From assembly GCA_009760855.2 (NCBI GenBank), contig WPIO01000020.1, positions 4,442,001 to 4,506,000 on the forward strand: a DNA stretch of 64,000 bases, given 5' to 3'. The notes below the pieces were generated by a model. That model did no database searches and was not told the origin of the DNA. It saw only the letters and a list, made by a program, of their open reading frames with translations. A program made the translations under genes and the position numbers. Shown here one piece after another: positions 53,176 to 63,595 of the stretch; the stretch's first letter is position 1; every line of letters begins with the position of its first letter. Source of the stretch: Cristatella mucedo. Lineage: Eukaryota; Bryozoa; Phylactolaemata; Cristatellidae.

Positions 53176-53615
53176 TCTGAATATCCATGCGAAAGTGAAT
53201 GAGTGTTCGTACTTGTTCAAAAAGACAGGCTAATGCAGAGGCAATAAAAAAAGATGGGGACCGAACTTTGTTCAAAGGCTAAATCCAACCATAAACTCTT
53301 CATTGTGTGTTTCATTTGTGTGTTTCAATTGCTATGTCTCGAAAGAACCTAGCTTGGTGACTGTACGAGACGTTCTTAAATGCTTCATCTCCTGTTGTTG
53401 CATAAGCTGCAACAGCTTAATTAGCTGGCGTTTCGGCATCAGCAGCTTGATGTGCCGTTGCTTCCAATGTTGCCACAGCCAGTCGTGTTGCTCGGTTGCC
53501 AGTGACACAATTACAGGGCAATTGCAAGTCCAGCTGCTCATGGACATGATGCAAACAGGCTTGCAAAAGACTGAAATGGTGTCACGGACTGTTGCACACA
53601 CACTGGCACGTTTAC
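53176..53615. other. MEGF6-like intron, no other feature
   Basis: Nothing recognised. Confidence 0.5.
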
Positions 53616-53741
53616 CTGTGCATCTTCGACCGTCAGCAGCCAGCTTAAAACCGTTCCGACATCGGCAGTAATATTGGCCACCATATGCCGTGACACAAGC
53701 TTGCTCACACCCGCCATTGTTATGTGCGCATCCGTTGACAC
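53616..53741 (-). CDS. MEGF6: MEGF6-like exon, EGF with altered calcium motif
   Basis: Acceptor CCATGTTACAG and donor GTAAAC, 126 bases, phase 1 at both ends. It encodes VNGCAHNNGGCEQACVTAYG, GQYYCRCRNGFKLAADGRRC. RVNGC replaces DxDEC. The aromatic pair YY before the fifth cysteine is kept, but Thr stands at the hydroxylated position. Confidence 0.94.
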
Positions 53742-53864
53742 CTGTAACATGGAATTTATTCATTCAGCCATCCAATGCCGTGTAAAAATTGCATTTTGCA
53801 CTCACAAACCCTTTTGTTCTATTTTTAAGCTGATACTGCAGGTGAGAATTCAAACCAAGAGATT
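53742..53864. other. MEGF6-like intron
   Basis: Short stretch before a LINE fragment. Confidence 0.5.
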
Positions 53865-54138
53865 TAATAATAATAATATTATTGTTATTAATACATTTGA
53901 TTTAATGCCATCAGAGAACTCAATCTCTTTCTAGGCGCTTTACATCTGCTGCAAAGGAAGTATGATCAAATGGTTAGTGGCAGCATTCTCACTAAACAAC
54001 AAGAATAACATGGTTAGGGGTGACATGCACAGGGTCAGCATGCAAGTATGGTTAGTAGAAGCATGCACAGTGACAGCACGCATAAGCACACAAATGAAGA
54101 ATCACGTTGACCCACTAGACGCTGTCATAAATAGATGC
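53865..54138 (-). mobile_element. L2-like LINE 3' end (family 1)
   Basis: Reverse-complement copy from (AAT)n through the tail hairpin (CCATCAGAGAACTCAATCTC, TTTCTAGGCGCTTTACATC) and the whole 3' UTR to the last ORF codons (AGGTGCATCTA context near 54,130). No larger ORF piece remains. Confidence 0.9.
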
Positions 54139-55305
54139 ACTTAAGTGGATAAGCAGAGCAGCAGCATTCTGACAGCTCACAGTTTAGCGCAGCTACGGTT
54201 GCATTTTATAAATTGAGAATCTGGGTGAAGAATGTGCACTAATAACTTAATATAAATATTTAATTGCAGTCATGATCTTCAGGCTCAAATTGAAAATGGC
54301 AAGCACTCTTCTTTCTTCTCATTTCTCTTTTGGCCAACTTTCCCCCAATATTAGGCTTGAAGAGGTGGTTGTTCTTAACAGTTGTTACATACTATTAACC
54401 TTAAACAATATTGGTTCATAAAATGTTGTAGTTAAGGTGACAGCCTCATCAAAACAATCCAGTCACTGTAGCTGATGTGCTAATAGATGTTTGTACAGTC
54501 AAGATTGCAAAGCTACCTGAATCACAAGTGGGCATACATACTTCTTCTCAGACTCTCTAGCCATTTCAGCCACTAGCTTGTGAGAATTACGAAAGGCTAT
54601 ATTATCACAGCCCAATGTGGTAGCAGTGCAAGAGGTGCCCAGCTGAAGGCTAACTTCTTCAGCCTCTCTCCCGGCAACGTGACTCAAAATTGGCCGCTGA
54701 ATTGGAACCAAAGTGCAATTGATCTACAGGGCTGTCTGCTTGGCAGTGTTCGAGCCCAATTGCAGATGCTGGTATGTCGTCCTGTAGCTAATGTGTGCCT
54801 GCTGGAGCTAACTGAATCTTTTTTTCAAAGGTGTCACTACTTGTCCACGGCCTTCCCTTCATGACTTCATCTGAGGCTCATCAAGGACGAGTTTCTATCG
54901 AGCAAATGAGCAGCTACCACACATTGGACCCGGCTGTTACCGAGGCAGATTGGTCATCTTCAGCAGCATGACACAGCGACCAGGATCGGCGGATCCCCCC
55001 CTGACACTGCTGCATGCATCTACACTGCCTCTACGATTCGTTAGCCATTCTCTAAGGACACTTCATCAACTAATATCGGTCGCACGCATTCTTGCAGAAG
55101 ACATAGTCACTGGCCACTTCAAACGTTGGCCACAATGAGATTGCAGTGGGCCGGCTGCTGCGATGTGAACCGTTTGTAGTCGGCACACGTGGCAGCGCAC
55201 ATCCGGGATTACTTTGCAAGTGAGGCTGCATTCGCTCAAGGTCGAAGCGGAAGTGCTACCGAGGCGAGCTCCGGGTGGTGGCGGGGCGGTTTGCTCAGCA
55301 CTTAC
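54139..55305. other. MEGF6-like intron, no supported feature
   Basis: No exon or element recognised. Confidence 0.45.
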
Positions 55306-55431
55306 GCGTGCACGACCTTCCGTCGCTGTGCACAGTGTAGCCCTCGGGACAGGTGCAGACGTAGCCGCCGTACGTGTTCTGACAGCGGTGCTGGCAGAGT
55401 GAAGCGCCTTGACTCGAACACTCGTCGACAT
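55306..55431 (-). CDS. MEGF6: MEGF6-like exon, calcium-binding EGF
   Basis: Acceptor GTTGCTCAG and donor GTAAGT, 126 bases, phase 1 at both ends. With the joined Asp it begins DVDEC, then SSQGASLCQHRCQNTYGGYV, CTCPEGYTVHSDGRSC. CQNTYGGYVC fits the hydroxylation consensus. The first loop has one extra residue. Confidence 0.95.
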
Positions 55432-55769
55432 CTGAGCAACACCACAAGCCGAGGCAACTCTTGCATGGCAAGTCGTCACAGCGAGCGCGGGGCAGCCGCA
55501 AGGGAACACGAAAAACGCCACGGCAAATTTCGGGAATCAGTTAGAAGCTCAAAGCAGAAAGCTGAATCGGTCAGCGCCCCTACTGATACCCCGCAGAGCA
55601 GAGAGGGCTCGACGCCGCAATACTGCTGCACTGTCTGCTCAGCATGCGAGCAACGTCAAAGCAGCTCTGGCTGGCATTATCACTGTCGCCTCAGCGACTT
55701 ACGCCGAAGCCGTCAACGAACAAAGCTGGGCGAATGCGACCGAGAATGCACCTGTTTTTACTGAATTTG
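55432..55769. other. MEGF6-like intron, no supported feature
   Basis: Nothing recognised. Confidence 0.5.
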
Positions 55770-55935
55770 GCGGGTCTTTGCTGTGTTGTCTATGTGCTTA
55801 TACCTGCCGACACTGTGCATACTCCCACCAACCACATTTACATGTCGATACTGTGCATGTTGTCACCCTGACCATGGCATGCTTGTCGACTTTGTGCATG
55901 TTATCACTTGCCGTTTAATCGTGCTTCCTTTGTGA
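55770..55935 (+). repeat. LINE 3' UTR fragment (family 1), plus strand
   Basis: Has TATGTGCTTATACCTGCCGA, CACTGTGCATACTCCCACCA and TGCTTCCTTTG, the family-1 3' UTR, but stops just before the tail hairpin, where a minus-strand fragment begins. Confidence 0.75.
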
Positions 55936-56032
55936 TGATAATAATAATACATTTGTTGTAGTGCCCTCAGAGAACTCGCTCTCTTTCTTGGCACTTTAAT
56001 TTGCTGCAAAGGAAGCACGATCGAATGATTGA
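55936..56032 (-). repeat. LINE 3' tail fragment (family 1), minus strand
   Basis: Begins (ATA)n, then CATTTGTTGTAGTGCCCTCA, GAGAACTCGCTCTC and GGCACTTTAATTTGCTGCAA. It directly abuts the plus-strand fragment, so the two are head-on. Confidence 0.8.
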
Positions 56033-56054
56033 ATCAATGTCGAACGCTCTTACA

Positions 56055-56131
56055 GTATGTGTGGCATGCCTATTAAGGTATTAAGTTTTCCGAGGATGCT
56101 ATACAACTGTATTATTATTAGTATTATTACT
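56055..56131 (+). repeat. Degenerate LINE tail, plus strand
   Basis: TATTAAGTTTTCCGAGGATG and CTATACAACTG followed by (ATT)n: the end of a tail hairpin in the opposite sense to its left neighbour. Confidence 0.6.
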
Positions 56132-57944
56132 GTCGTGTGAGCCTTGCAGGCCGAAGAGCAGCAGGCGTATGCCCATGGTCTAAAGTGAGCCTCTCTGTTA
56201 CGAGGCCGGAGTGGAAGCATTGCTGCTGAAGCCTCAGCAGGTGAGAGGAGTAAAGGACAAGGGGCTGACCCTCAACAAACAAAAGAAGGTTGACGATTGT
56301 TCGCACCACTGTGCATGCAGGTCCCCGGCATCCGGCCCGCGAGCAACGTTCGGGGCCCCTAGCCGGTCCCACAGTTCCACGAGGCCAAAGAATGGCCGAC
56401 ACGAGAGCCTAGGTGGTCTGTGCAATTGAAGAATCTTGTCGCGATGAAAGCGTGACGTGAGAGGTGGAGCTGACTAGCAGGGAAGCTGTGGCCAATGTAA
56501 TCTCAGACATGGCAGAGCCCAGTCGTGATAGCTCCCTGTTGTCCCCCTGTGGCTGCCTAAATCTGCCGACTGGGACGTCTGCATTCGGCTGCCGACTTCC
56601 TAGCGACAGCTTTCGACGACCATTCTCGCCTGAGATGCACGTCATCGGGCTGCGAAAGTACAGAGTGGTGCTCGAACGGGTTATTTCAATCCGATCCGCC
56701 GAAAAAGCAGCATAGCAAACCTCACTTGGCGATTGCATTTTTCTGCAGTCGTGAATGAAGAGCGTATATCCCGCTGAATTTCGTGGCGTTCATCTTGTGC
56801 ATTCTCGAGAACATAGGCTATCAGTAATCTGCCCAATGTCGTCCTACCGAACCCAACTATGGAGCTGCGGTAGCACTCTCTCATGTGTGGGCAAGCCGAA
56901 TGCCATGCAGGTGACTTCGGTAGATACAGTGCTCTATAGGCAGAGCTTTCTTACGTTGCAATCGTCATTTGAGCTACCGGCAGCTTATTGCAGTCGATCG
57001 CACTTAATGGCAGGACCTAACATGCTTTGATGATTTCTCGAGCAGCAGATGGGGTGCCGAGGGTGGGGTGGGATGATGGGGGGGGGGGGCTTTCGTAATG
57101 CCAAACCTCGAGTGGTGCTCGCCTAAGGAGAAATAGCGAGCTGCCCCAGCCGCCGATGGGTCGAGCCTCGATGCCAGCCAGAGTAGGTCGCGGATATCAC
57201 GTACTACGTGTCCGTGCACTTGCGGATTTTCGAGCATCCGACAATTAGCGAGTGCTGGCAAAACGCTAGGTTGAAATAGAAGACGACCTTCGCAGGCTGA
57301 CGGCGGCCGTGCACCGTCTGAGCTTGCCAGCTCGCATTCTTGTGCTGCTCAACCATTTCTCCGTGCTCACGCTCTGCCCCTTTAGCCTTTCGTTTGCCTC
57401 GTACGGTCGCACTCCATTAAATTCCGGGGACACGGCAAGTCGCTGCAAACTCGGCCAAATTCTCCCTTTATCGAATGGTTGCCTTGGTCAAAAGAACTCG
57501 GCCGGCTTCCGGAGGTCGCTCAGCTGCCACCGGCCTTTGGGAGCAGCTGCAGCAGATCACTAGGACCTGCACAGCTATGCCATTCGTGTGCCTACTCATA
57601 TTATTCGAATTATCCGGTCAGCCTCTGCTGCCCTACGAGTACCCTTTGTAACTGCAGCCGGTGGTCTTGCTTGCAGCAGCAGGGCAGCAGCCATCGGCAT
57701 CCAGCAGTCCTCGAGTGGCACGAGCGAGCGGCAATTAAATGGGACTATCTATGGGCTATCGTGGATTTGGCCCAAGCGGCGCTTTTGAAGTGGGCAGTAG
57801 CTGCTCGCTCGAAAGCTTATCCCTTTCAGCCTGCTCCTGCAGCCGGCAGCTCGAGCAGATTAGAGACAAAGATGCAGGCTGCACCGCCGATCTCGCTAAA
57901 GCACTGGCACGCTGCTTCCTCGTGCAGGGAGCATCCTTTCTTAC
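56132..57944. other. MEGF6-like intron, no supported feature
   Basis: A G11-type run lies near 57,078-57,090. Open frames here, including a long one that continues through the CA repeat at 57.97 kb, are compositional. Confidence 0.4.
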
Positions 57945-57970
57945 ACACACACGCACGCATGCACGCGCAC

Positions 57971-58014
<44 letters not shown>
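57945..58014. repeat. (CA)n microsatellite
   Basis: CA tract with CG interruptions at its left end, pure from about 57,977. It produces a His-Thr repeat frame. Confidence 0.95.
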
Positions 58015-58017
<3 letters not shown>

Positions 58018-58405
58018 GCTGGCTGCAGCACCAGCAGTTGGAAGAGAGCAGGATGACCGTTCAGCAGTGAAGAGCTGGCTTTGCTGTGTCCACTTGCTGC
58101 TGCTGCCGCCGCTGCTGCTGAATGCCACCAGAGCCCACGATCAGCAGCGGGGCCGGTGTCGTTTCCGGGTTGCCGACAACCGGACTCGTGTCTTTGGTCT
58201 GTCGGCTACACGGCAGCCGATCTGAGATCGCTGTATATTCTGAATGTAGGACTGCAATACCCAGTCAGGGCAGCAGAGAAATGACAAGAGAAAGAAGGTC
58301 AGCCTCTGGATTGACCCATAGATTCCATCGCCACATGTTGCGCCCTTCTTTTAACCACCAGCATAGAAGTAAGGGCTTCAGAGCCGAGGTGTTCAATATG
58401 CCATA

Positions 58406-58450
58406 CCCCTGAGCTGCTGCTAGCAGTTACTAGCAGCAGCAGCTCAGGGG
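58406..58450. repeat. 45-base near-perfect inverted repeat
   Basis: CCCCTGAGCTGCTGC and its reverse complement GCAGCAGCTCAGGGG enclose TAGCAGTTACTAGCA, whose ends also pair (CTAG...CTAG). One extra CTG-type triplet on one side is the only mismatch. Confidence 0.9.
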
Positions 58451-58684
58451 CATCTTGCAGCCAGAGGGCAGCATGCGAGGCGAGATTCAGCCTCTCACGA
58501 TAGCAAAGTCCAGCCGCACCATAACGTGGCTCGGGCGGCATTTTTCTAACTCGGCCGACGACGCGCAAGCAAAGGGCTGCTTGGTTGGCATAGAGGAAAC
58601 TGCCCTGAGCGCAGTTGTGACAAGCGTCCGTATAATGCATCTCTGTCTGAAGCTCCACAAAGCCACAAAAACTATGTGGGTATT

Positions 58685-59075
58685 ACGCAGGAGTTTTGTA
58701 TATCACGTTCACAGCCTAATCGGCTTTCGGTACGAATTCGGTAGCCATCAGACTTCATCTCACGCAACAAAGAGAAATGGTAAGCATAGCAGAGTTAGGA
58801 GAGCAGTTGAGGTAGTGAGTAGCATGGAAATAGCAGCTCAGAACCACTGGAAAGGATGAGCCATAGTCGCAGCAGGAGAGTAGTTGTGGTTGGGTAAGAA
58901 TTGTCGAAGGGAGTTCCACAGTCTAGGACCTGCAGAGCTAAAGCTTCTGTGGCCAACGGTCTTTAAGCAGTGGAATGGAAATAATTGTCAATACAGGACT
59001 TGAGGGCACGAGGAGGCTGAAACTGGTGCAACAGATTTGCTAGGTATAGATGAGCCAGGCCGTGGCGGGCCTTGT
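58685..59075 (-). repeat. Family-2 repeat copy
   Basis: Minus-strand matches run from GTAACTCC-type and CTACCGAATTCGTACCGAAA to the GAGGCTGAAACTGGTGC end. It is in direct orientation with, and about 90 bases from, the next copy. Confidence 0.85.
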
Positions 59076-59164
59076 ACGGCTTCGTGCAAAAATCGTGCAA
59101 GGACTTCGTGCTGCATTTCTAGGTACTACTGTGGCCTCCCGACTCTAGCGAGTCAGCCCCAATT

Positions 59165-59600
59165 GTATCTCCGTCTGTAACTCCAGAAAGTCATAAAGAC
59201 TAAGTGGGTGTTACGCAGGAGAGTTTTGTATAGCGCACTCACAGCCTAAGCGGCTTTCGGTACGCATTCGCTAGCCAACAGACTTCGTCTCACGCAACAA
59301 AGAGAAAGTGGGAAGCGTAGCAGAGTCAGGAGAGCAGTTGAGGTAGTCAGTAGCATAGAAGTAGCAGCTCAGGACCGCTGAAAAGGATGTGCCATAGTCG
59401 GCAGTAGGAGAGTAGTTGTCGTTGCGTAAGAATTGTGGAAGCGAGTTCCTCAGTCTAGGACCTGCAGAGCTAAAGCTTCTGGCGCCAACTGTCTTTAAGC
59501 AGAGGAATCGGACAGCTAATTTATTGTCCACACAGGACCTGAGGGCGCGAACAGGCTGAAACTGATGCAACAGTTCAGCTAGGTACCGAGATAACGTATG
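59165..59600 (-). repeat. Family-2 repeat copy, longest open frame
   Basis: The minus-strand frame reads MHQFQPVRALRSCVDNKLAV, RFLCLKTVGARSFSSAGP, RLRNSLPQFLRNDNYSPTAD, GTSFSAVLSCYFYATDYLNC and FSLLRETKSVG. The block ARSFSSAGPRLRNSLP matches the C-terminal end of L2-type LINE ORFs. This copy best shows that family 2 derives from a LINE distinct from family 1. Confidence 0.85.
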
Positions 59601-62600
59601 AGCTGGAGGGGATGAAGTATAGAGGAAAAAACATAATATGTCTCCGAATGATTGCTAGGCTCGGGGCGTCAAGAGCTCATACCGGATGTGCTTATGTAAC
59701 AGATGGCGTCAAACATGAGCATACTAGCTATGAACCACCTGTTCGACCGATGCTCGAACGAGGTAGCGCTTCTTGTAGAGTTCCTCTAAGGAAACACAAA
59801 AGCATTCCATGGCCGGAACTTGTTTGAGCAGCCAAACTAATGACTGCAAAACTCCAATTACTGAGCTTACTATAGCTTCTTGATTAATAGCAATTAATAA
59901 GTATTTCATTGCCGGCTGAGTAAAGTGGAGAAATACACCAAAAAGTATGACTACCCTTGATGTGTGGTCAGCTCGCGTAAACATAAGGGGGAAGACTGAA
60001 ATAAATGCAACGAGCCGGACGTCAAGGAACCGCCGGGCTAGCTTTGCAAGCATGCTTCTAGTACCAGTACCGTGGACTGGCACACTTGAGCAGTGCATGC
60101 ATGCACTGCTAGCAAAGCTAACACTACTAGCAAGTCAAGAATTTGCAGGCATGCGTAAAAATAAGGGTGGAACAGGGAACGAAGTGAGCCGGCAAGCCAC
60201 AGCCAGGAGCTGGAGCAAGCCTAATTATGCGTCTCAGGCGTCTCCGGCTCCATCCAATCAATTTGGTTAATTGAATGTGAAGTAGGACGAGGCCAAACGC
60301 GATCTATCCAGGATCAAGGCTGGGACTGGTAAGAGCTCGGATCCCGAGTGGACAGGCACGCGGGGAGGCCGGGGAGGGCTACAGCAACGGCGGCCTGCCT
60401 GGTACTCCGGCCTCGAACTTGGTCTGCCGCCCTTGACCGACGACCGTCTGGCCCCGACCACAAACGAATTGACCAGCATGCCCGGCTGTGGCTGGCTGGC
60501 AAGCGTCCAAATGGTCCACACTTAACGAAGCTGGCCGCAAGCAGAGGCCAATAGGCCGCCGCGACGGGCGTTACGATTACTGCACCCTCAAGCCAGCAGG
60601 TGCCCCCCCCCCATCGCCAGCCGGTCTACTATGGCAGGTGGCAGTCAACGCTGTCCCAAGAATGTAGCTCTTTGACCAGTCGTGGTATACCAAAGTACTT
60701 CGAACGCTGAAATGCAAGCTCTGCTTCCAAATACAAGTTTGAAAAAAAACTAATCAGCTTGCCAGCAACATACCGGTTTGAATAGGTTGCTCGCCTCGAG
60801 CGAGCGACTCAGCAAGGAAACTCCTAGGGTACTACTACCTAACGAAGTGTAATATATCTGTAATCAATCTTAGCCGAAAACGCATTACCAGCCGATCGAA
60901 CTAGCTGTAAGGCGTATGGGCGATCGATGGCAGACACGGTTTGGCAAGTTCGAATCGGTTCTGGGCGACCTGTCGTGCAGTCCCATCAAGCCGGACATCT
61001 TCGGTGGCGTTCGACGGTGGCGCTCTGCCCACTGCTCGCCATCTACATGGACCGCCTGGAGCCAATAATTCAAATGCTAGGCATCGGCAATTTCATTGCA
61101 TGCACAGTGCATGCACCGTGCCTCGGTTGGAATGGAATTTCGCTCGGGCAGCACAAGAAACGGTCCGGAGCAGCAGCGACGAACAGGACAGGATGCTCGA
61201 TCGGACATAGAGAGTGTGAGTGATATAGCTCTCGAATTAGCTATCCCACTATCCCTCTTAATTATGAGTACCCAGAATGTCAGGCCTGTTCACGGCTTAA
61301 TTGCTGCAACCTGCCAATCTGGCTACAGCCTTCTTTAAGAGTGGCTTTTTCAGCCAACGATTTTATTTATTACGTTCGGCAATGCTCATTCGGCACTTTG
61401 GATTTACTTCACACAGAAAACGCCCTAAGTGCAGTATTGTGCACCGTAGCATGGTCATACACTGAACTTAACTATTTACCACCTTGTATGCCTACTCAGC
61501 TACTCATAGACATAGACAATGGCTTCGCTTTCGCCCCACCTCTTGCAATTATATCAGGAGGATATTAAAGTAGACATCCGTAGTGAAATTAGTAAGTAGC
61601 TTATGAAATTAAAGATTGGTGGCAACAGGATGCCGTTCAGCACAGATGCTGTTCAATTCAATTGAGAACTCGCGAGAATTATCCGTGTTATTTTACACCT
61701 TGGGAAAGCGGTTACCTATGCCAGAATTGGCAAAACAATTGCCGACATAGCGATTTTCTTGCATCAAAATATTTCACGATACTTTGAGAAATTTGGCGTG
61801 CTTTTAGCAAGAACATGCTTTTTTATCAAGGCTCTCTGTGAAGCCCTAAAAGGACGCCAGGCCAAAACTCAGAACCACAATAAAAACAGCAGCCTGAGAT
61901 GTACAGAATGAAGACAGGCCCTCAAGGTCGACCCTCGCCTGATAGTAGTAGGATAAAACAAATGTGGGAATCCTACCCTCTCACCCCTACCATTGGGGCT
62001 CGGCGTCGGCAAAGGGCTGTCCGTGGCTATTCCTGCTTTATTTACGCGTCAGACGTTTGTTTACGTCTGTTGAGGTACACCAACTAGCCCTTCGGGAAGC
62101 GAATAACTGTAGGAAAAAGTATTGGCGTTTGCCGTATGATAGCGAGTTTCAGCCATAAGATACTAGTTTCAGCCGCTGAGCCTGTAAAGAAGGAATCCAT
62201 TTCGGCCACACCAACTGAATCGTTGGAGCACCTGTTGCATCACCTCCGGTCTGCCATTCGGCCCGACGTCAGTGTCGTCTTCCGGCCAACTCAGTCTGCA
62301 CCGACCAGCGGTCTAGTACTTGGGCTCTTCGGGGTCTGCATTCCTGGTCTATTAATCGCTGGCCTAGAGTTTTTCAACTTTCCTCAATTCTGTCAAATTG
62401 TGGAAGTAACTAGCGCATAAGTAGCAGCAAACAACAACTGAATAGGAAGCACAAGCATCCTGAGGCAGACGAAGAGATATAGTCGGATGGGAATGGCAGA
62501 TGCATGAGTCGAGTAAACCCAGTTGAGGACTGCTGGCTGAGCGAAGTCACCCGGCGCTCCATTGTGCGAAAGCGAGGGCGATTAAACGTGTGACCCTGAG

Positions 62601-63210
62601 CTGACCCAAAGGGAAAAGTAGGTTGATGGTGCTGAAGGGTTTCAACTAGATACCAAGAAGCCAAGCCTCCAGGGGTCGTGTGGTTTAAGGTGCAAACAAG
62701 ATGAGGTGGCAGGGGCCGTGGTGCACATTCCCAGTCCACGAGAGGCAGGAGCAGGTCACCAGGCCGCCAGGCCTGCTGCTCGGCGGTTTGGTCGTGAGAC
62801 CAAACGTGGCCGGCGGCCAACCTGCAGACAAGTTTCCACCAGCTGGTCGCCACGAGAAGATCGCTCAGAGCTGAGCATTTGGCCCAGAGCAAGTTGATTG
62901 ATAGCTAAGTGAGTCTCACGCACTGTCCGAGACACCTGTCAGAATGCTCTCAATGCTCTCTCGCTGCAGCGGCTGCTGCTGCGATCGGTCTAGCAAATGG
63001 TAGCCGGAGAGAGAAAACAGTCGGCAGCCTCGATCTGGCTGGCTCCCAGCAGGCTGCAGCCGTGCCTTAGAGCAGCGAGCTTCGTTATCTAGCAATTGGC
63101 CAGCGCTTCCGTAGGAGCAGCAGCAGCAGCAGCTGCAGCTGCTGAAGCCTGAAGCAAGCAGCAGGAGCCGGCAGCAAGCAGCAACATCCGGCAGCAAGCA
63201 GCTGCCTTAC
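59601..63210. other. MEGF6-like intron, no supported feature
   Basis: About 3.6 kb. It includes GC-rich patches (60.3-60.6 and 61.0-61.2 kb), a C-run near 60,603, and a CAG-rich run at 63,117-63,145 near the exon. A 160-codon minus-strand frame at 62,410-62,892 has RPGDLLLPLVDW, faintly like the end of a retroelement polyprotein, but not enough to call. An exon with no recognisable domain could be missed here. Confidence 0.4.
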
Positions 63211-63333
63211 CTTCGCAGGTGTGCCGGTCAGCTCCCGGCCGAAGCCCCGCGGGGCACTTGCACTCGTAGGAGCCCAGAGAGTTGCAGCACTGGTGGGAAC
63301 AGCCACCGTTGCCAATCGTGCACTCGTTGACGT
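63211..63333 (-). CDS. MEGF6: MEGF6-like exon, calcium-binding EGF (first in window)
   Basis: Acceptor TTGCTTTTGCAG and donor GTAAGG, 123 bases, phase 1 at both ends. With an incoming G it begins DVNEC, then TIGNGGCSHQCCNSLGSYEC, KCPAGLRPGADRHTC. CCNSLGSYEC fits the hydroxylation consensus, with a second cysteine directly after the fourth-position cysteine. The phase-1 start means at least one more coding exon lies to the right of the window. Confidence 0.95.
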
Positions 63334-63513
63334 CTGCAAAAGCAATACAACTGATCTGGCAGCTGGTGAGGTGAGCATACACACTGAGGGCAGCTTGGGC
63401 TGCACTAAGGCAGCTCCAAGCCAACTCCATCTGCCACCGTGGTGGAAGAGGAGGAGAAGGAGGACGAGGACAATAGAGATGAGATGAAATTCTCACTAAA
63501 TCTCCTTCTTACC

Positions 63514-63516
<3 letters not shown>

Positions 63517-63592
<76 letters not shown>
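63517..63592. repeat. (AT)n microsatellite
   Basis: AT dinucleotide run with two AC steps; self-complementary. Confidence 0.95.

Positions 63593-63595
<3 letters not shown>

Larger units (their letters stand above)
21101..63333 (-). other. MEGF6: MEGF6-like multi-EGF gene, 25 exons, both ends incomplete
   Basis: The gene reads right to left. Eight exons (63.3 to 45.0 kb) each encode one EGF domain of the calcium-binding class. A linker exon lies at 42.8-43.0 kb. Sixteen exons (41.8 to 21.1 kb) encode 24 tandem eight-cysteine EGF repeats of the laminin/MEGF type. I checked every junction: phases agree and the split codons give plausible residues. Calcium-binding EGFs followed by a long MEGF-type array is the layout of MEGF6; MEGF10/11 lack the first block and SCUBE proteins lack the second. 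The protein should be extracellular. The EMI domain and signal peptide expected upstream lie beyond the right edge, and the terminal exon was not found. Several introns carry LINE and SINE copies. Confidence 0.9.

Noticed and set aside
57479-58225. Longest open frame of the plus strand here (248 codons)
   Set aside because: It reads through the CA microsatellite as a His-Thr repeat, resembles no protein, and lies inside an intron of the opposite-strand gene.
62410-62892. 160-codon minus-strand frame with RPGDLLLPLVDW, considered as the end of a Gypsy-type polyprotein
   Set aside because: The likeness is limited to a short proline-glycine-aspartate string; no integrase or reverse-transcriptase motifs are nearby.
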